64,000 nucleotides of DNA from assembly GCF_002091955.1 (NCBI RefSeq), contig NZ_MKKY01000025.1:1-64000 (forward strand). Direction: 5' to 3'. The first letter of the stretch is position 1. Every line of letters starts with the position of its first letter. The position numbers and the translations under genes are program-made. The stretch is from Rhodococcus sp. 1168. Its GTDB lineage: Bacteria; Actinomycetota; Actinomycetes; Mycobacteriales; Mycobacteriaceae. This document shows positions 26,110 through 35,665 of this stretch, piece by piece. The notes beneath the pieces are model-generated. The model was not told the DNA's origin. It saw only the letters and a program-made list of their open reading frames with translations, and ran no database searches.

Positions 26110-27207
26110 TCAGCCGAGCCGGGCCCACCAACGGTCGCCGGTCGACCCTCGCGCGAGGTCCACCCGTTGACCAGGCATCGGGACCGAAACCTTCACACCC
26201 GACGGCTCGGCCGCCGCGGTCAATCGGACGATCGGCTCCGACCACGGATGGAACGCCAAATTGAAAGTCGCCCAATGCACGGGAACCAGGACGTCGCCGC
26301 CGAGGTCTCCGTGTGCGCGCACCGCTTCCTCGGGATTCATGTGAATGTCTGCCCAGCGCGGGTCGTAGGCCCCGACCGGCAACAACGTGAGATCGAAGGG
26401 GCCGTACTTGGCACCGATTTCGGCGAATTTGGTGGTGTATCCGGTGTCGCCGCCGAAGAAGACGCGGTGCGAGGCGCCGGCGAAGGCCCACGACGCCCAC
26501 TGCGTCAGATCCCGCCTGAGCCCACGTCCGGAGAAGTGCCGCGCCTCGGTGCACGTGATGGTCAATCCGGCGACCTGGGTCTGCTCGTCCCAATCCAGCT
26601 CGATGATTCGGTCCTGAGGAATTCGCCACCGAAGAAGGTGAGCGCCGATCCCGACCGGTACGACGAACGGTGCATCGTGCAGGCCCGCGAGCTGCTGCAC
26701 GGTCGTCTTGTCGAGATGGTCGTAATGATCGTGGGAAATGACGATCACGTCGACACGTGGCAACGCGTCGAGCGGCGCGGGGGTCGGATGCAATCGTGCG
26801 GGTCCGACGACCGTGGACGGAGATACCCGGTTGCTCCACACTGGATCGGCCAACACTCGGACTCCGTCGATCTCGATGAGGACGCTCGAATGCCCGTACC
26901 AAGTCACTGCGATATCGCCGGCATCGACGGGGGCGATCAGCGGGGCGAGCGGAACCGGACGGCTCGGCCGCCCCTGCGAACGACCGCGCAGCAGCGACCG
27001 CAGGATCGACTCGTCGCCGCCGGTGAAGCTCGAACTCGGTTCGGAATTGTGGAAACGTCGGTCACGATATCGCGAGGAGCCCGCCGCATACGGGGCGATC
27101 TTCGCGGGCCCGGCTCCCAGCTGCGCCGGAAAACCCCAGGCAGCCCTGGTCAGCCACGCCGCGCCGGCAGTTGCGAGCGCGATCGGCACTATCGTTTTCT
27201 TCGTCAC
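26110..27207 (-). CDS. Metallo-beta-lactamase-fold hydrolase, Rv0906-like
   Basis: A 365-residue protein with an N-terminal membrane helix or signal ([20 protein letters not shown]) and a beta-lactamase-fold domain. The metal motif HxHxDH is [10 protein letters not shown], followed by a His in [11 protein letters not shown] and Asp in [12 protein letters not shown]. Size and motifs match Rv0906 and the NAPE-phospholipase-D-like branch (UlaG-type). It probably hydrolyses a phospholipid or other phosphodiester at the envelope. GTG 27207 starts it, and ctpE follows 22 bases on. Confidence 0.83.
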   Translation of the reverse strand: MTKKTIVPIALATAGAAWLTRAAWGFPAQLGAGPAKIAPYAAGSSRYRDRRFHNSEPSSSFTGGDESILRSLLRGRSQGRPSRPVPLAPLIAPVDAGDIAVTWYGHSSVLIEIDGVRVLADPVWSNRVSPSTVVGPARLHPTPAPLDALPRVDVIVISHDHYDHLDKTTVQQLAGLHDAPFVVPVGIGAHLLRWRIPQDRIIELDWDEQTQVAGLTITCTEARHFSGRGLRRDLTQWASWAFAGASHRVFFGGDTGYTTKFAEIGAKYGPFDLTLLPVGAYDPRWADIHMNPEEAVRAHGDLGGDVLVPVHWATFNLAFHPWSEPIVRLTAAAEPSGVKVSVPMPGQRVDLARGSTGDRWWARLG

Positions 27208-27330
27208 CGCACCACAGTAGGTCAGCCGCGCTTCGCGCGAGGTGCGGCCGGCTCGCCATATGCGCGCAGAAGTAGCCTTGCACTAGAATATTCGGCGACC
27301 GTTTGCCCTAGAAGGAGATCTCACCTACCC

Positions 27331-29268
27331 ATGACCACCGAACAGCGGGAATTTCAGGCGGAGACGCGACAGCTCCTCGACTTGATGGTTCACTCCATCT
27401 ACTCCAACAAGGACAGCTTTCTACGCGAGCTGATTTCCAACTCCTCCGATGCACTCGACAAGCTGCGCCTCGAGTCGTATCAGAACAAAGACCTCGACGT
27501 CGACGTCTCCGATCTGCACATCGAACTCGACATCGACAAACAGGCACGCACACTCACCATCCGCGACAACGGCATCGGCATGTCGCGTGCGGAGGTCATC
27601 GACCTCATCGGCACGCTCGCCAAGTCGGGCACCGCAGAAGTACGCAAGAAGCTCAAAGAAGCCAAGGACGCAGCAGCCTCCGAAGAGCTGATCGGACAGT
27701 TCGGCATCGGCTTCTACTCGACGTTCATGGTCGCCGAGAAGGTGACACTGCTGACGCGTCGGGCAGGCGAGGCCACGGCAACCAAGTGGGAGTCCACCGG
27801 CGAGGGCACCTACGAGATCAGTGACGTCGAGGACGCACCTCAGGGCAGCTCGGTGACTCTGCACCTCAAGCCTGCGGACGAGGAGGACCATCTCCACGAC
27901 TACGCAGACGAGCGCAAGGTCAAGGAACTCGTCAAGAAGTACTCCGACTTCATCGCCTGGCCCATCCGCATCGATGTGGAGAAGCGGGTCACGAGTCCGA
28001 AAGACGAGAACGGCGAGGGTGGCGAAGAGACCGTCACAATCGAGACGGAAACCGTCAACTCCCAGAAGGCACTGTGGACCCGCTCCAAGGACGAAGTGTC
28101 CGAAGAGGAGTACAAGGAGTTCTACAAGCATGTGAGCCACGCCTGGGACGAGCCACTCGAGGTCATCCCGTTCAAGGCCGAGGGCACTTTCGAATACCAA
28201 GCGCTGCTGTTCATTCCGTCGCAGGCACCGTTCGACCTGTTCATGCGCGAGGGCAAGACCGGCGTACATCTGTACGTCAAGCGCGTCTTCATCATGGACG
28301 ACTGCGAGGAGTTGATGCCCGAATACCTGCGTTTCGTCCGCGGTGTCGTCGACGCTGCAGATCTCTCGCTCAACGTCTCCCGCGAAATCCTGCAGCAGGA
28401 CAGGCAGATTCGCGCGATCCGCCGTCGCCTCACCCGTAAGGTGCTCGCGACGATCAAGGAAATGCAGGCCGAGCAGCCCGAGAAGTACAAGACCTTCTGG
28501 TTGCAGTTCGGTCGCGCGATCAAGGAAGGCCTGATCTCGGACAACGACAATCGCGAAACCCTCTTGGGCATTTCGTCTTTCGCTTCCACGAACTCCGAGG
28601 ACGGCGTCACGACGCTGGCCGAGTACGTCGATCGAATGAAGGACGGCCAGGAGCAGATCTACTACATGACGGGCGAGTCCCGTTCGCAGATCGAAAGCTC
28701 CCCGCACATGGAAGCCTTCAAGGCTCGCGGCCTCGAAGTGCTGTTGCTGACCGACTCGGTCGACGAAGTGTGGGTCGGAAACGTCCCTGACTTCGACGGC
28801 AAGGCGTTCCAGTCGATATCCAAGGGCGAGGTCGACCTGGACACCGAGGAGGAGAAGAAGGAAGCCGAGGCCCAGCGCGAAGAGCAGGACAAGGACTTCG
28901 CCGACCTGCTGACGTGGATGACCGAGACTCTCGGTGACGACGTGAAAGAGGTTCGCCTCTCTTCACGTCTGACCACCTCACCTGCCTGTGTCGTCGGCGA
29001 CGAGTTCAGCTTCTCGCCGCAACTCGAGAAGATGTACAAGGCGTCGGGACAGTTCCTTCCGCCGTCCAAGCGCATCCTCGAACTCAACCCGACTCACGAT
29101 CTGGTGAAGGGTCTGAAGAAGGCTCGCGAGGATCGCAGCGAGGACCCGAACCTCTCAGAGACAGCCGAGTTGCTGTATGCGACAGCATTGCTCGCCGAGG
29201 GCACCGAACTCAAGGACCCTGCCAAGTTCTCCCGCTTGCTTGCCGATCGATTGACGCGGACGGTCTAG
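27331..29268 (+). CDS. htpG: Molecular chaperone HtpG (Hsp90 family)
   Basis: A 645-residue bacterial Hsp90. The N-terminal ATP pocket shows ELISNSSDALDKLR, DNGIGMSR and GQFGIGFYS. The middle domain has the catalytic-loop region LNVSREILQQDRQIRAIRRR, and the C-terminal dimer domain begins near residue 500. ATG 27331 has AAGGAGA about 11 bases upstream. The upstream 120 bases contain no CIRCE or HAIR element that I can find. A T-run terminator follows. It acts in the cytosol in protein folding with DnaK. Confidence 0.95.
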   Translation: MTTEQREFQAETRQLLDLMVHSIYSNKDSFLRELISNSSDALDKLRLESYQNKDLDVDVSDLHIELDIDKQARTLTIRDNGIGMSRAEVIDLIGTLAKSGTAEVRKKLKEAKDAAASEELIGQFGIGFYSTFMVAEKVTLLTRRAGEATATKWESTGEGTYEISDVEDAPQGSSVTLHLKPADEEDHLHDYADERKVKELVKKYSDFIAWPIRIDVEKRVTSPKDENGEGGEETVTIETETVNSQKALWTRSKDEVSEEEYKEFYKHVSHAWDEPLEVIPFKAEGTFEYQALLFIPSQAPFDLFMREGKTGVHLYVKRVFIMDDCEELMPEYLRFVRGVVDAADLSLNVSREILQQDRQIRAIRRRLTRKVLATIKEMQAEQPEKYKTFWLQFGRAIKEGLISDNDNRETLLGISSFASTNSEDGVTTLAEYVDRMKDGQEQIYYMTGESRSQIESSPHMEAFKARGLEVLLLTDSVDEVWVGNVPDFDGKAFQSISKGEVDLDTEEEKKEAEAQREEQDKDFADLLTWMTETLGDDVKEVRLSSRLTTSPACVVGDEFSFSPQLEKMYKASGQFLPPSKRILELNPTHDLVKGLKKAREDRSEDPNLSETAELLYATALLAEGTELKDPAKFSRLLADRLTRTV

Positions 29269-29276
29269 TCGGCCCG

Positions 29277-29309
29277 GGGTGCGTGTGCCGCTGACCGCGC
29301 ACCCTTTTT
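29277..29309 (+). terminator. Rho-independent terminator of htpG
   Basis: GGGTGCG (29277-29283) pairs with CGCACCC (29298-29304), followed by five T residues. Confidence 0.82.
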
Positions 29310-29313
29310 CTCG

Positions 29314-29353
29314 AGTGAACCCCCTTGCTCTCGGAAGAGCTTGGGGGTTCACT
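29314..29353. terminator. Hairpin between htpG and the sigma-factor gene
   Basis: AGTGAACCCCC (29314-29324) pairs with 29343-29353, and the stem continues inward through AGAGC with a two-base mismatch. It lies 38 bases past the stop of the convergent sigma-factor gene and may terminate it. Confidence 0.6.
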
Positions 29354-29391
29354 TGATAAAAATGTTGTTCACTCAGCTCGGCGATACACGT

Positions 29392-29967
29392 TCACGCACA
29401 CAGTAGAGAAAAGTTGGTCAACGACGAGCGCAGATTGTTCAGCGCTCGGTGCTGCGCTACCCGAACCGCCCCGGCGGTCATATTCAGGGCACGGCCTGTC
29501 TCTGGGGCCGTCATCCCCCACACGACGCGCATCAGAATGATTTTTCGGTGCTGCGCCGACAGAGTATCCATCAACGCCTGCGCGTGGCTCTGCAATTCGA
29601 TTTCCAGAACGCGGTCCTCGGGCGTTTCTTCCGACACCAATTCGTCGGTTACCGCTTCGAGCGAGTAGGCGCGCCGAATGGTTGCACGTCGACCTGCGTC
29701 GGCCAGTTTGTGTGACGCGATGCCGAACACGAACGCCATGAACGGCCGCCCCATGTCGCGGTACTTGGGAACGGCAGTCACCAACGCCAGACATACGTCC
29801 TGCACGACGTCGTCGGCCGAGACGTCCAGATTGCCCAAACGCGCAGCGCAGTAACGCTTCAGGCGCGGTTGTACCAGCTCGAGGACCTTGCCGAGTGCTA
29901 CACGGTCTCCGACTACCGCCAGCGCTACCTGCGCCTCGAGCAACTCCACGACGTCGACATCGGTCAT
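29392..29967 (-). CDS. SigD-like ECF sigma factor
   Basis: A 191-residue sigma-70-family protein. Region 2 shows ADDVVQDVCLALVTAVPKYR and GRPFMAFVFGIASHKLADAGR; region 4 shows ILMRVVWGMTAPETGRALNM and AGAVRVAQHRAL. These blocks match SigD of M. tuberculosis, also close to ShbA. ATG 29967 is chosen because AGGGAGG lies 8 bases upstream; ORF extension to 29988 adds no conserved sequence. No anti-sigma gene is adjacent. It probably serves stationary-phase or housekeeping-sigma control as its relatives do. Confidence 0.83.
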   Translation of the reverse strand: MTDVDVVELLEAQVALAVVGDRVALGKVLELVQPRLKRYCAARLGNLDVSADDVVQDVCLALVTAVPKYRDMGRPFMAFVFGIASHKLADAGRRATIRRAYSLEAVTDELVSEETPEDRVLEIELQSHAQALMDTLSAQHRKIILMRVVWGMTAPETGRALNMTAGAVRVAQHRALNNLRSSLTNFSLLCA

Positions 29968-30195
29968 CGCCCCGTCCTCCCTGCTCACCCTGCGCCTCTA
30001 TGTAGTTCGATCCTGCGCGGTAGATGGTTTGGTCACTACCCACCCGAGGGTGGAAATCGTGCCCCCTGGGGTGCGGCCCCACCCCCCTCAGGTGCATTCC
30101 GCTGCCAGAAGCTACGCGGCACAGTGATGTAGGTAACACAAGTGACGGTTCCCGCGAATCACCACTAGAGGCCATCGAAGACATCGGAGTCCCTC

Positions 30196-31137
30196 ATGAA
30201 CGAACAGCGCAGGCACAGCACAGTCGTGACAGACGACGGCACCACGCTGGCCGTTCACGAGAGCGGACGCCTCGATGCCGGCCTGACCGTGGTCTTCGTG
30301 CACGGTCACTGTCTACGAATGGAATCCTGGTTCGACGTACGCGACGAACTGGAGCAGTCATGGGGAGCGGACGTTCGGATGGTCTTCTACGACCACCGCG
30401 GACATGGCGCATCCGGATCCTCCGACGCAGAGTCGTACACGATCGACAATCTCGGTCGCGACCTCGGTGCAGTGGTACGGGCGGTTGTCCCGACCGGAAG
30501 ATACGTGATCGTCGGTCACTCGATGGGTGGAATGGCCACGATGTCCTACGCCCGTCAGCACCTGGGCGAAGTTGGCGAACGCCTGGTAGGCGTCGGATTG
30601 GTCGCCACCGCATCCTCGGGATTGGCAGAGGAGGGCCTCGGTGTCTGCCTCGCGCATCCGCTGGTCACGATGTGCCAATCAGCGGTTCGACGCGCCCCGT
30701 CGATCATGGGAATCACCAAGCGCATGAGCCGGGGAGTGTGCGCCCCCATCGTCCGGGCAGCCGGGTGCGGATCCCGCCGGGTCAGACCACGGGTCGTCGC
30801 GCTGGCAACAGCGATGCTCAACGACACCTCCGTCGTCACGATGGCAGGATTCCTCGGCTCATTGCACGACTTCGACGAGCGGAAGAGCCTTGCCGCCCTA
30901 GCCGTCGTACCGACCTTCGTGTTGTGTGGGTCCGAGGACTCGATGACGCCCATCCGTCACTCGCATGCCATCGCAGCCCTACTGCCCGCCGCCCGAATGG
31001 TGAGCATCGAGAACGCCGGGCACATGGTGATCCTCGAACGCGCAGCAGTAGTAGCCGACGCGATCCGTACTCTCGTCGTGGCAGCGGAGACCGCCGCAAC
31101 AACGACTACCGGCGCCGCCCTACAGGTCGCGTTGTGA
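30196..31137 (+). CDS. Alpha/beta hydrolase
   Basis: A 313-residue alpha/beta-hydrolase-fold protein. The oxyanion region is VVFVHGHCLRMESW, the nucleophile elbow GHSMGGMATM (Ser about residue 108), the acid in LCGSEDSMTP and the His in IENAGHMVILE. Similar proteins are common in mycolate bacteria; the substrate is not evident. The last 18 bases overlap the end of the convergent FHA gene. A GTAACACA element at 30132 resembles the -35 of SigD promoters, but no clear -10 was found. Confidence 0.85.
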   Translation: MNEQRRHSTVVTDDGTTLAVHESGRLDAGLTVVFVHGHCLRMESWFDVRDELEQSWGADVRMVFYDHRGHGASGSSDAESYTIDNLGRDLGAVVRAVVPTGRYVIVGHSMGGMATMSYARQHLGEVGERLVGVGLVATASSGLAEEGLGVCLAHPLVTMCQSAVRRAPSIMGITKRMSRGVCAPIVRAAGCGSRRVRPRVVALATAMLNDTSVVTMAGFLGSLHDFDERKSLAALAVVPTFVLCGSEDSMTPIRHSHAIAALLPAARMVSIENAGHMVILERAAVVADAIRTLVVAAETAATTTTGAALQVAL

Positions 31138-31740
31138 GATGGCACCGCTCTGCAGGGCACGTTCGGCGAGTTTGACTCTCTTCTGATTCTGCGGCAAGTC
31201 CTCGACCCCGAACTTGGCGAACAAGACCCGCAGGTGAGTCTTGACGGCATCGATGCTCAGGAAGATTTCCGCTGCGATCTGCTGATTCGACGACGGGTTC
31301 GCAAACGTCGCATTGTGTTTGTAGGGCCTGCACAACGCGACGAGAACGGCGCGTTGAGTGTCGGTCAGTGTCCTGGCCTTGGGGAGATCCGCGGCGATGC
31401 GAGTGGCCTCGTCGCGGAGTCCGGAGTAGTCGCGGAAGGTCAGAGTCGACCCACCGATGCGGATTGTGTCTCCCTGCCGCAGACTCCGCCTACCGGCGAG
31501 CCTGTCCCCGTTCAGGTAGGTACCGTTTCTGGACAATCCGTCGTCGACGAGAGTCCAGTGCGTTCCCATCCACTCGATGGCCGCGTGAAGCCGTGAGACC
31601 TCGTGATCGTTTTCGAACGCGATGTCTGCCTGCGGGGAACGTCCGACGGTGAGTCGGACGCGCTCGGGCGAGAGGATCACCTCGTGTCGCACGCCGTCGG
31701 ACCCTTCGTACTGCAGGCGCGAATTCTCTTCGGTGCTCAC
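31120..31740 (-). CDS. FHA-domain protein with a C-terminal helical, LuxR-like region
   Basis: A 206-residue protein. The FHA domain (about residues 27-100) has the phosphothreonine-binding signature RLTVGRSPQADIAF, EVSRLHAAIEW and GLSRNGTYLNG. The C-terminal 90 residues contain LTDTQRAVLVALCRP and SNQQIAAEIFLSIDAVKTHL, which look like a winged or LuxR-type helix-turn-helix. Binding of a phosphorylated partner could therefore steer DNA binding; this is inference. GTG 31740 has GGGAGG 6 bases upstream. It lies downstream of echA6 on the same strand. Confidence 0.78.
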   Translation of the reverse strand: MSTEENSRLQYEGSDGVRHEVILSPERVRLTVGRSPQADIAFENDHEVSRLHAAIEWMGTHWTLVDDGLSRNGTYLNGDRLAGRRSLRQGDTIRIGGSTLTFRDYSGLRDEATRIAADLPKARTLTDTQRAVLVALCRPYKHNATFANPSSNQQIAAEIFLSIDAVKTHLRVLFAKFGVEDLPQNQKRVKLAERALQSGAISQRDL

Positions 31741-31793
31741 CACACCTCCCGGTTCACGTGAAAAGCATACGCACGCGGGAAGGCAGTTGGCAG

Positions 31794-32525
31794 CTAGCGG
31801 CCGAGGAACTTCGGCGGGCGCTTTTCGTTGCGTGCACGCCGGGCTTCTTGCATGTCCTCGCTCTTCCACGCAGCGCCGAACGCTTCCCACTGCTCGGGCT
31901 TCGGCTCGTCGTGCGCACCGTCGTCGTTGAAGACGAGCTTGAGGTGCCGCAATGCCAGCGGCGCGAGCGCGGTGATCGACTGTGCCCACTGCTGCGCGAC
32001 GTCCACTCCTCCGCGCTTGTTGGCGAGTCCGCTGTGATGTGCCTGATCTGCATGCAGACGTTCACCACCGAGAAGGATCGTGCGCGCGACCGAGCCGCCT
32101 GCGAGCGAGGAGAGCCGCTTGATGGTCCAGTTGTTGACCGCGATACCCAGGCGGGTCGAGGGGATCTCGAAGTAGCCACCGTCCGCGACGACCCGGAGAT
32201 CGCTTGCGATGGCGAGCTGGGTACCGGCACCGACCGCTGGACCGTTGACCGCGGCGATGACCGGGATCGGGACATTCTGGACCGTCTGCAGCAGTGTGTT
32301 CAGGGTCTCGGGGAAGTCGCTCGGGAACGAGTCGCCACTGAGATCGGCGCCTGCACAGAAGCTCGAGCCCTGCCCCGTGATGACGATCACTCTGGCGTCG
32401 CCGGCGACGGCGTCTTCGATTCCCTCACGCAGGGCCACACACAGTGCAGTGTCGAGCGCGTTGCGGCGTTCCGGTCGCTGAAGTTCGAGTGTGACGACAT
32501 CGCCGTCACGAGTCTGTCCGATCAT
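31794..32525 (-). CDS. echA6: EchA6-like crotonase lacking both catalytic glutamates
   Basis: A 243-residue crotonase-fold protein. The oxyanion hole is kept (SSFCAGADLSG; GPAVGAGTQLA). The two hydratase glutamates are not: the usual GGxxEL position reads GAGTQLA and the usual PExxLG reads IPSTRLGI. This is the state of EchA6 (Rv0905), which binds acyl-CoA for mycolate synthesis without hydratase activity. Proximity to Rv0906-, Rv0908- and Rv0909-like genes supports the assignment. The upstream flavoprotein gene is divergent. Confidence 0.82.
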   Translation of the reverse strand: MIGQTRDGDVVTLELQRPERRNALDTALCVALREGIEDAVAGDARVIVITGQGSSFCAGADLSGDSFPSDFPETLNTLLQTVQNVPIPVIAAVNGPAVGAGTQLAIASDLRVVADGGYFEIPSTRLGIAVNNWTIKRLSSLAGGSVARTILLGGERLHADQAHHSGLANKRGGVDVAQQWAQSITALAPLALRHLKLVFNDDGAHDEPKPEQWEAFGAAWKSEDMQEARRARNEKRPPKFLGR

Positions 32526-32586
32526 GACCTAGACGTTACCCAGCGGTAGCGACAGTGGTGCTGCGCGGGCTGATCTACTGGTCGAT

Positions 32587-33660
32587 GTGATCGAAACGGA
32601 TATTGCCGTGATCGGCGCGGGACAGGCCGGGCTGTCGGCCGGTTACCACCTGCATCGGGCAGGGTTGCATGCCGAAGAAGACTTCGTGATGCTCGACCGG
32701 TCTCCCGCACCGGGTGGAGCATGGCAGTACCGCTGGCCGTCACTGACGCTGAGTACCGTCAACAGGGTCCACGATCTGCCAGGAATGGAATTTGCCGATA
32801 CGTTGACCGGTGAGGCCCCCGACTCCGTCGTGGCAGCCCAGGCCGTGCCTCGCTACTACCGCGCCTACGAGAACAAGTTCGACCTCCGGGTGCGACGGCC
32901 GGTCACGGTGAACGTCGTCTGCGGCCGCGAACCACGCTTCCGCATCGAAGCCGGTGAGACAGTTCTGTCGGCACGAGGATTGATCAATGCCACCGGTACG
33001 TGGGAGAAACCGTTCATCCCGCACTATCGGGGCGCCGAGTTGTTCGCCGGCCGGCAACTGCATACGAAGGACTATCGAACGGCAGGCGAATTCGCCGGCG
33101 AACACGTGATCGTCGTCGGCGGTGGCATCTCGGCCGTCCAGCTGCTCGACGAGATTTCTCAGGTCACCCGCACGACGTGGGTCACGCGCCGCGAACCGGA
33201 ATTCCGCGAAGAGAACTTCGGACCCGAGGCCGGGCGAGCTGCCGTCGCGATGGTCGAGGATCGAGTTCGACGCGGACTGCCGCCCGGCTCGGTCGTGTCC
33301 GTCACCGGATTGCTGCTCACCGATCGTCTGAAGGCAGCGCGGAATCGGGGCGCCTTGAAACGCCTACCGATGTTTTCGCAGATCACCTCGAACGGGGTCC
33401 GGTGGGAGGACGGTACGAGCGTGGATGCCGATGTGATCCTGTGGGCGACCGGATTTCGCAGCGCGCTCGACCACTTGGCGCCGCTACGATTGCGCGGGCC
33501 CGGCGGCGGAATCGTCATGGACGGCCGACTCGCGACCCGTGTCGCGGCGAACCATCGCGTGCACCTGCTCGGGTACGGGCCGTCGGCGAGCACCATCGGC
33601 GCCAATCGGGCCGGGCGGGCAGCGGTAACCGAGTTACTCGACACGCTGAACAGCAGTTAG
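32587..33660 (+). CDS. FAD-dependent oxidoreductase, CzcO/flavin-monooxygenase type
   Basis: A 357-residue flavoprotein. The FAD-binding Rossmann motif is VIGAGQAGLSAGYHL at the N-terminus; a second nucleotide motif, VIVVGGGISAVQLL, lies near residue 180. The C-terminus carries ILWATGFRS, typical of flavin-containing monooxygenases and CzcO-like proteins. GTG 32587 starts it, 61 bases from the divergent echA6. The substrate is unknown. Confidence 0.8.
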   Translation: MIETDIAVIGAGQAGLSAGYHLHRAGLHAEEDFVMLDRSPAPGGAWQYRWPSLTLSTVNRVHDLPGMEFADTLTGEAPDSVVAAQAVPRYYRAYENKFDLRVRRPVTVNVVCGREPRFRIEAGETVLSARGLINATGTWEKPFIPHYRGAELFAGRQLHTKDYRTAGEFAGEHVIVVGGGISAVQLLDEISQVTRTTWVTRREPEFREENFGPEAGRAAVAMVEDRVRRGLPPGSVVSVTGLLLTDRLKAARNRGALKRLPMFSQITSNGVRWEDGTSVDADVILWATGFRSALDHLAPLRLRGPGGGIVMDGRLATRVAANHRVHLLGYGPSASTIGANRAGRAAVTELLDTLNSS

Positions 33661-33815
33661 AAATTTCGAGCAATCCGCCCACTCCTGCACTCGGTGTCAT
33701 ATACGTTCGAGCGGGTGTCCACACGGACATCGCGCCGCACCACGCCCTCGTCCACTTCGGCGAAGCGTTCTGCGCTCGAACTGATTTCATCGACGGACAA
33801 CAAGGAAGCTCGATC

Positions 33816-34637
33816 ATGGGAAAGCTCGACGGGAAAGTAGCCTTCATCACCGGTGCAGCACGCGGCCAAGGCCGTAGCCACGCCATCAAGCTCGCACAAG
33901 AAGGTGCCGACATCATCGCCGTCGACATCTGCGCACAGATCGATACGGTCCCCTACCCCCTGGCAACACCGGAAGATCTCGCGCAGACCGTCAAGGAGGT
34001 CGAGGCACTCGACCGGCGGATCATCGCCACGGAAGCAGACGTCCGTGACTACGACGCGCTGAAGAATGTGGTCGATGGGGCGGTCGCCGAATTGGGTCCG
34101 ATCGACATCATTCTCGCCAATGCCGGTATCGCACCACTGGGTGCCGTGAACCCGGATCACGTCAAAACCTTCCGAGACGTCATCGAGGTCAACCTGTTCG
34201 GCGCGTGGAACACCGTCCACGTGGGCGTACCCTCCATGATCGAGAAGGGCCAGGGCGGATCCATCGTCCTGACGAGTTCCACCCAGGGCCTGTCCGGTGC
34301 AGGCGGCACCGGATCGGGCGCGGCCGACGGTTACGCGGCAAGCAAACACGCCCTCGTCGGGCTGATGCGTACGTTCACCAGTTGGCTGGCGCAGCACTCC
34401 ATTCGAGTCAACAGCGTGCATCCGACGGGAGTGAGCACCCCGATGGTGCTCAACGAGGCCATGCAGAACTATCTCGTCGCCAACCCCGAAGCCATTGCGC
34501 TGGCGGGCAATCTCCTGCCCGTCCCGATGATCGAGTCCATCGATATCAGCAACGCCATTGCCTGGCTCGTCTCGGACGAGGCCCGCTATGTCACAGGCGT
34601 CACACTGCCCATCGATGCCGGATACCTGGCGAAGTAG
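33816..34637 (+). CDS. Mycofactocin-coupled SDR family oxidoreductase
   Basis: A 273-residue short-chain dehydrogenase. The cofactor motif is TGAARGQG, the catalytic Tyr/Lys YAASK, and the Ser is in VLTSSTQG. An extended loop after the second strand (DICAQIDTVPYPLATPEDL) marks the mycofactocin-associated subfamily, in which bound NAD is not exchanged freely. ATG 33816 has AAGGAAG upstream. Its stop lies eight bases ahead of the MoxR gene. No mycofactocin biosynthesis genes are in the window. Confidence 0.85.
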   Translation: MGKLDGKVAFITGAARGQGRSHAIKLAQEGADIIAVDICAQIDTVPYPLATPEDLAQTVKEVEALDRRIIATEADVRDYDALKNVVDGAVAELGPIDIILANAGIAPLGAVNPDHVKTFRDVIEVNLFGAWNTVHVGVPSMIEKGQGGSIVLTSSTQGLSGAGGTGSGAADGYAASKHALVGLMRTFTSWLAQHSIRVNSVHPTGVSTPMVLNEAMQNYLVANPEAIALAGNLLPVPMIESIDISNAIAWLVSDEARYVTGVTLPIDAGYLAK

Positions 34638-34645
34638 CAGAACCC

Positions 34646-35605
34646 ATGGCACAGCTCGATGGCAAGACGCAGCTCGCTCCGTTGTCGATCGTCGAGATCC
34701 GCGGCCGGATCGCGGCGCGCGTCGTCGGGCGAGAGCACGAACTCGATCTGCTGTTGGCTGCGGTTGCGGCCGGGCGGGACCTCCTCATCGAGGGTCCGCC
34801 CGGCACCAGCAAGAGCACTCTGCTCGGTGCCATCACCGCCGAGTGGAACATCCCGTTACTGTTCGTCGAGGGCAACGCGGACCTGACGCCCGCCCGAATC
34901 GTGGGCCACCACAACCCTGCCCGAGTTCTTCGCGAGGACTACAGCGAGGACAACTTCGTGCCTGGGCCGCTTGTCGAGGCCATGCGCACCGGCGGATTTC
35001 TGTACATCGAGGAGTTCAACCGCGCACCGGAAGACACCTTGAACACGCTGCTCACCGCAATGGCAGAGCGACGCATCGCCATCCCGCGTGTCGGTACCGT
35101 GCACGCCCTCCCGACGTTCCGTTTGATCGCATCGATGAATCCCTACGACAACGTCGGTACCACACGATTGTCGACGAGCGTGCACGATCGCTTGTGCAGG
35201 CTCGCCATCGGTTACCAGAATGCCGAGGCGGAACGTGGAATCGTCGGACTACGAACCGAATCCGACTCCCCGCGCTTGATTGCAGATTCGGTGGCGATCA
35301 CCCGAGCCACGCGCGAGCACGAGGACATCACGCAGGGCAGCAGTGTGCGCGGCGCGATCGATCTGACCTTTATCGCACAGCAGTTGGCATTGCTCCGCTC
35401 CGTCGAACTCCCCGCGAGTACCGACGTAGAACCCCCTCGTGATCTACCGGAGAGCTACCAGCAGGTGATGCTCGACGCGATCCTGCTCGCACTGTCCGGA
35501 CGCATCCACGTCGACGAGACTTCGGGTGCGACACCGGAAATGATTCTGCGCTCCATCTGGGAGGACCACTTCGTGCTCCGCCCCGCCGCAGCGGCACCCG
35601 GTTGA
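34646..35605 (+). CDS. MoxR-type AAA+ ATPase
   Basis: A 319-residue AAA+ protein with Walker A EGPPGTSKSTLL (about residue 54), Walker B FLYIEEFNRAPED, sensor 1 region LIASMNPYDNVGT and Arg finger near STSVHDRL. It pairs with the vWA gene 60 bases downstream, the usual MoxR/vWA arrangement of metal-insertion or protein-maturation chaperones. The client is not evident; the preceding dehydrogenase is a possibility. Confidence 0.86.
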   Translation: MAQLDGKTQLAPLSIVEIRGRIAARVVGREHELDLLLAAVAAGRDLLIEGPPGTSKSTLLGAITAEWNIPLLFVEGNADLTPARIVGHHNPARVLREDYSEDNFVPGPLVEAMRTGGFLYIEEFNRAPEDTLNTLLTAMAERRIAIPRVGTVHALPTFRLIASMNPYDNVGTTRLSTSVHDRLCRLAIGYQNAEAERGIVGLRTESDSPRLIADSVAITRATREHEDITQGSSVRGAIDLTFIAQQLALLRSVELPASTDVEPPRDLPESYQQVMLDAILLALSGRIHVDETSGATPEMILRSIWEDHFVLRPAAAAPG

Positions 35606-35665
35606 AGAGCCGTCACTGCCGACTCACCGGTCCGTAGGCCCGGGAACCGAGGCACCGGCGGCGCG

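Noticed and set aside
27208-27330. CIRCE or HAIR heat-shock element ahead of htpG
   Set aside because: Neither the TTAGCACTC nor the CTTGAGT repeat form is present.
27421-28707. 428-residue minus-strand ORF opposite htpG
   Set aside because: Antisense frame of a strongly conserved chaperone gene; the Leu/Asp/Val-rich sequence mirrors htpG codon use.
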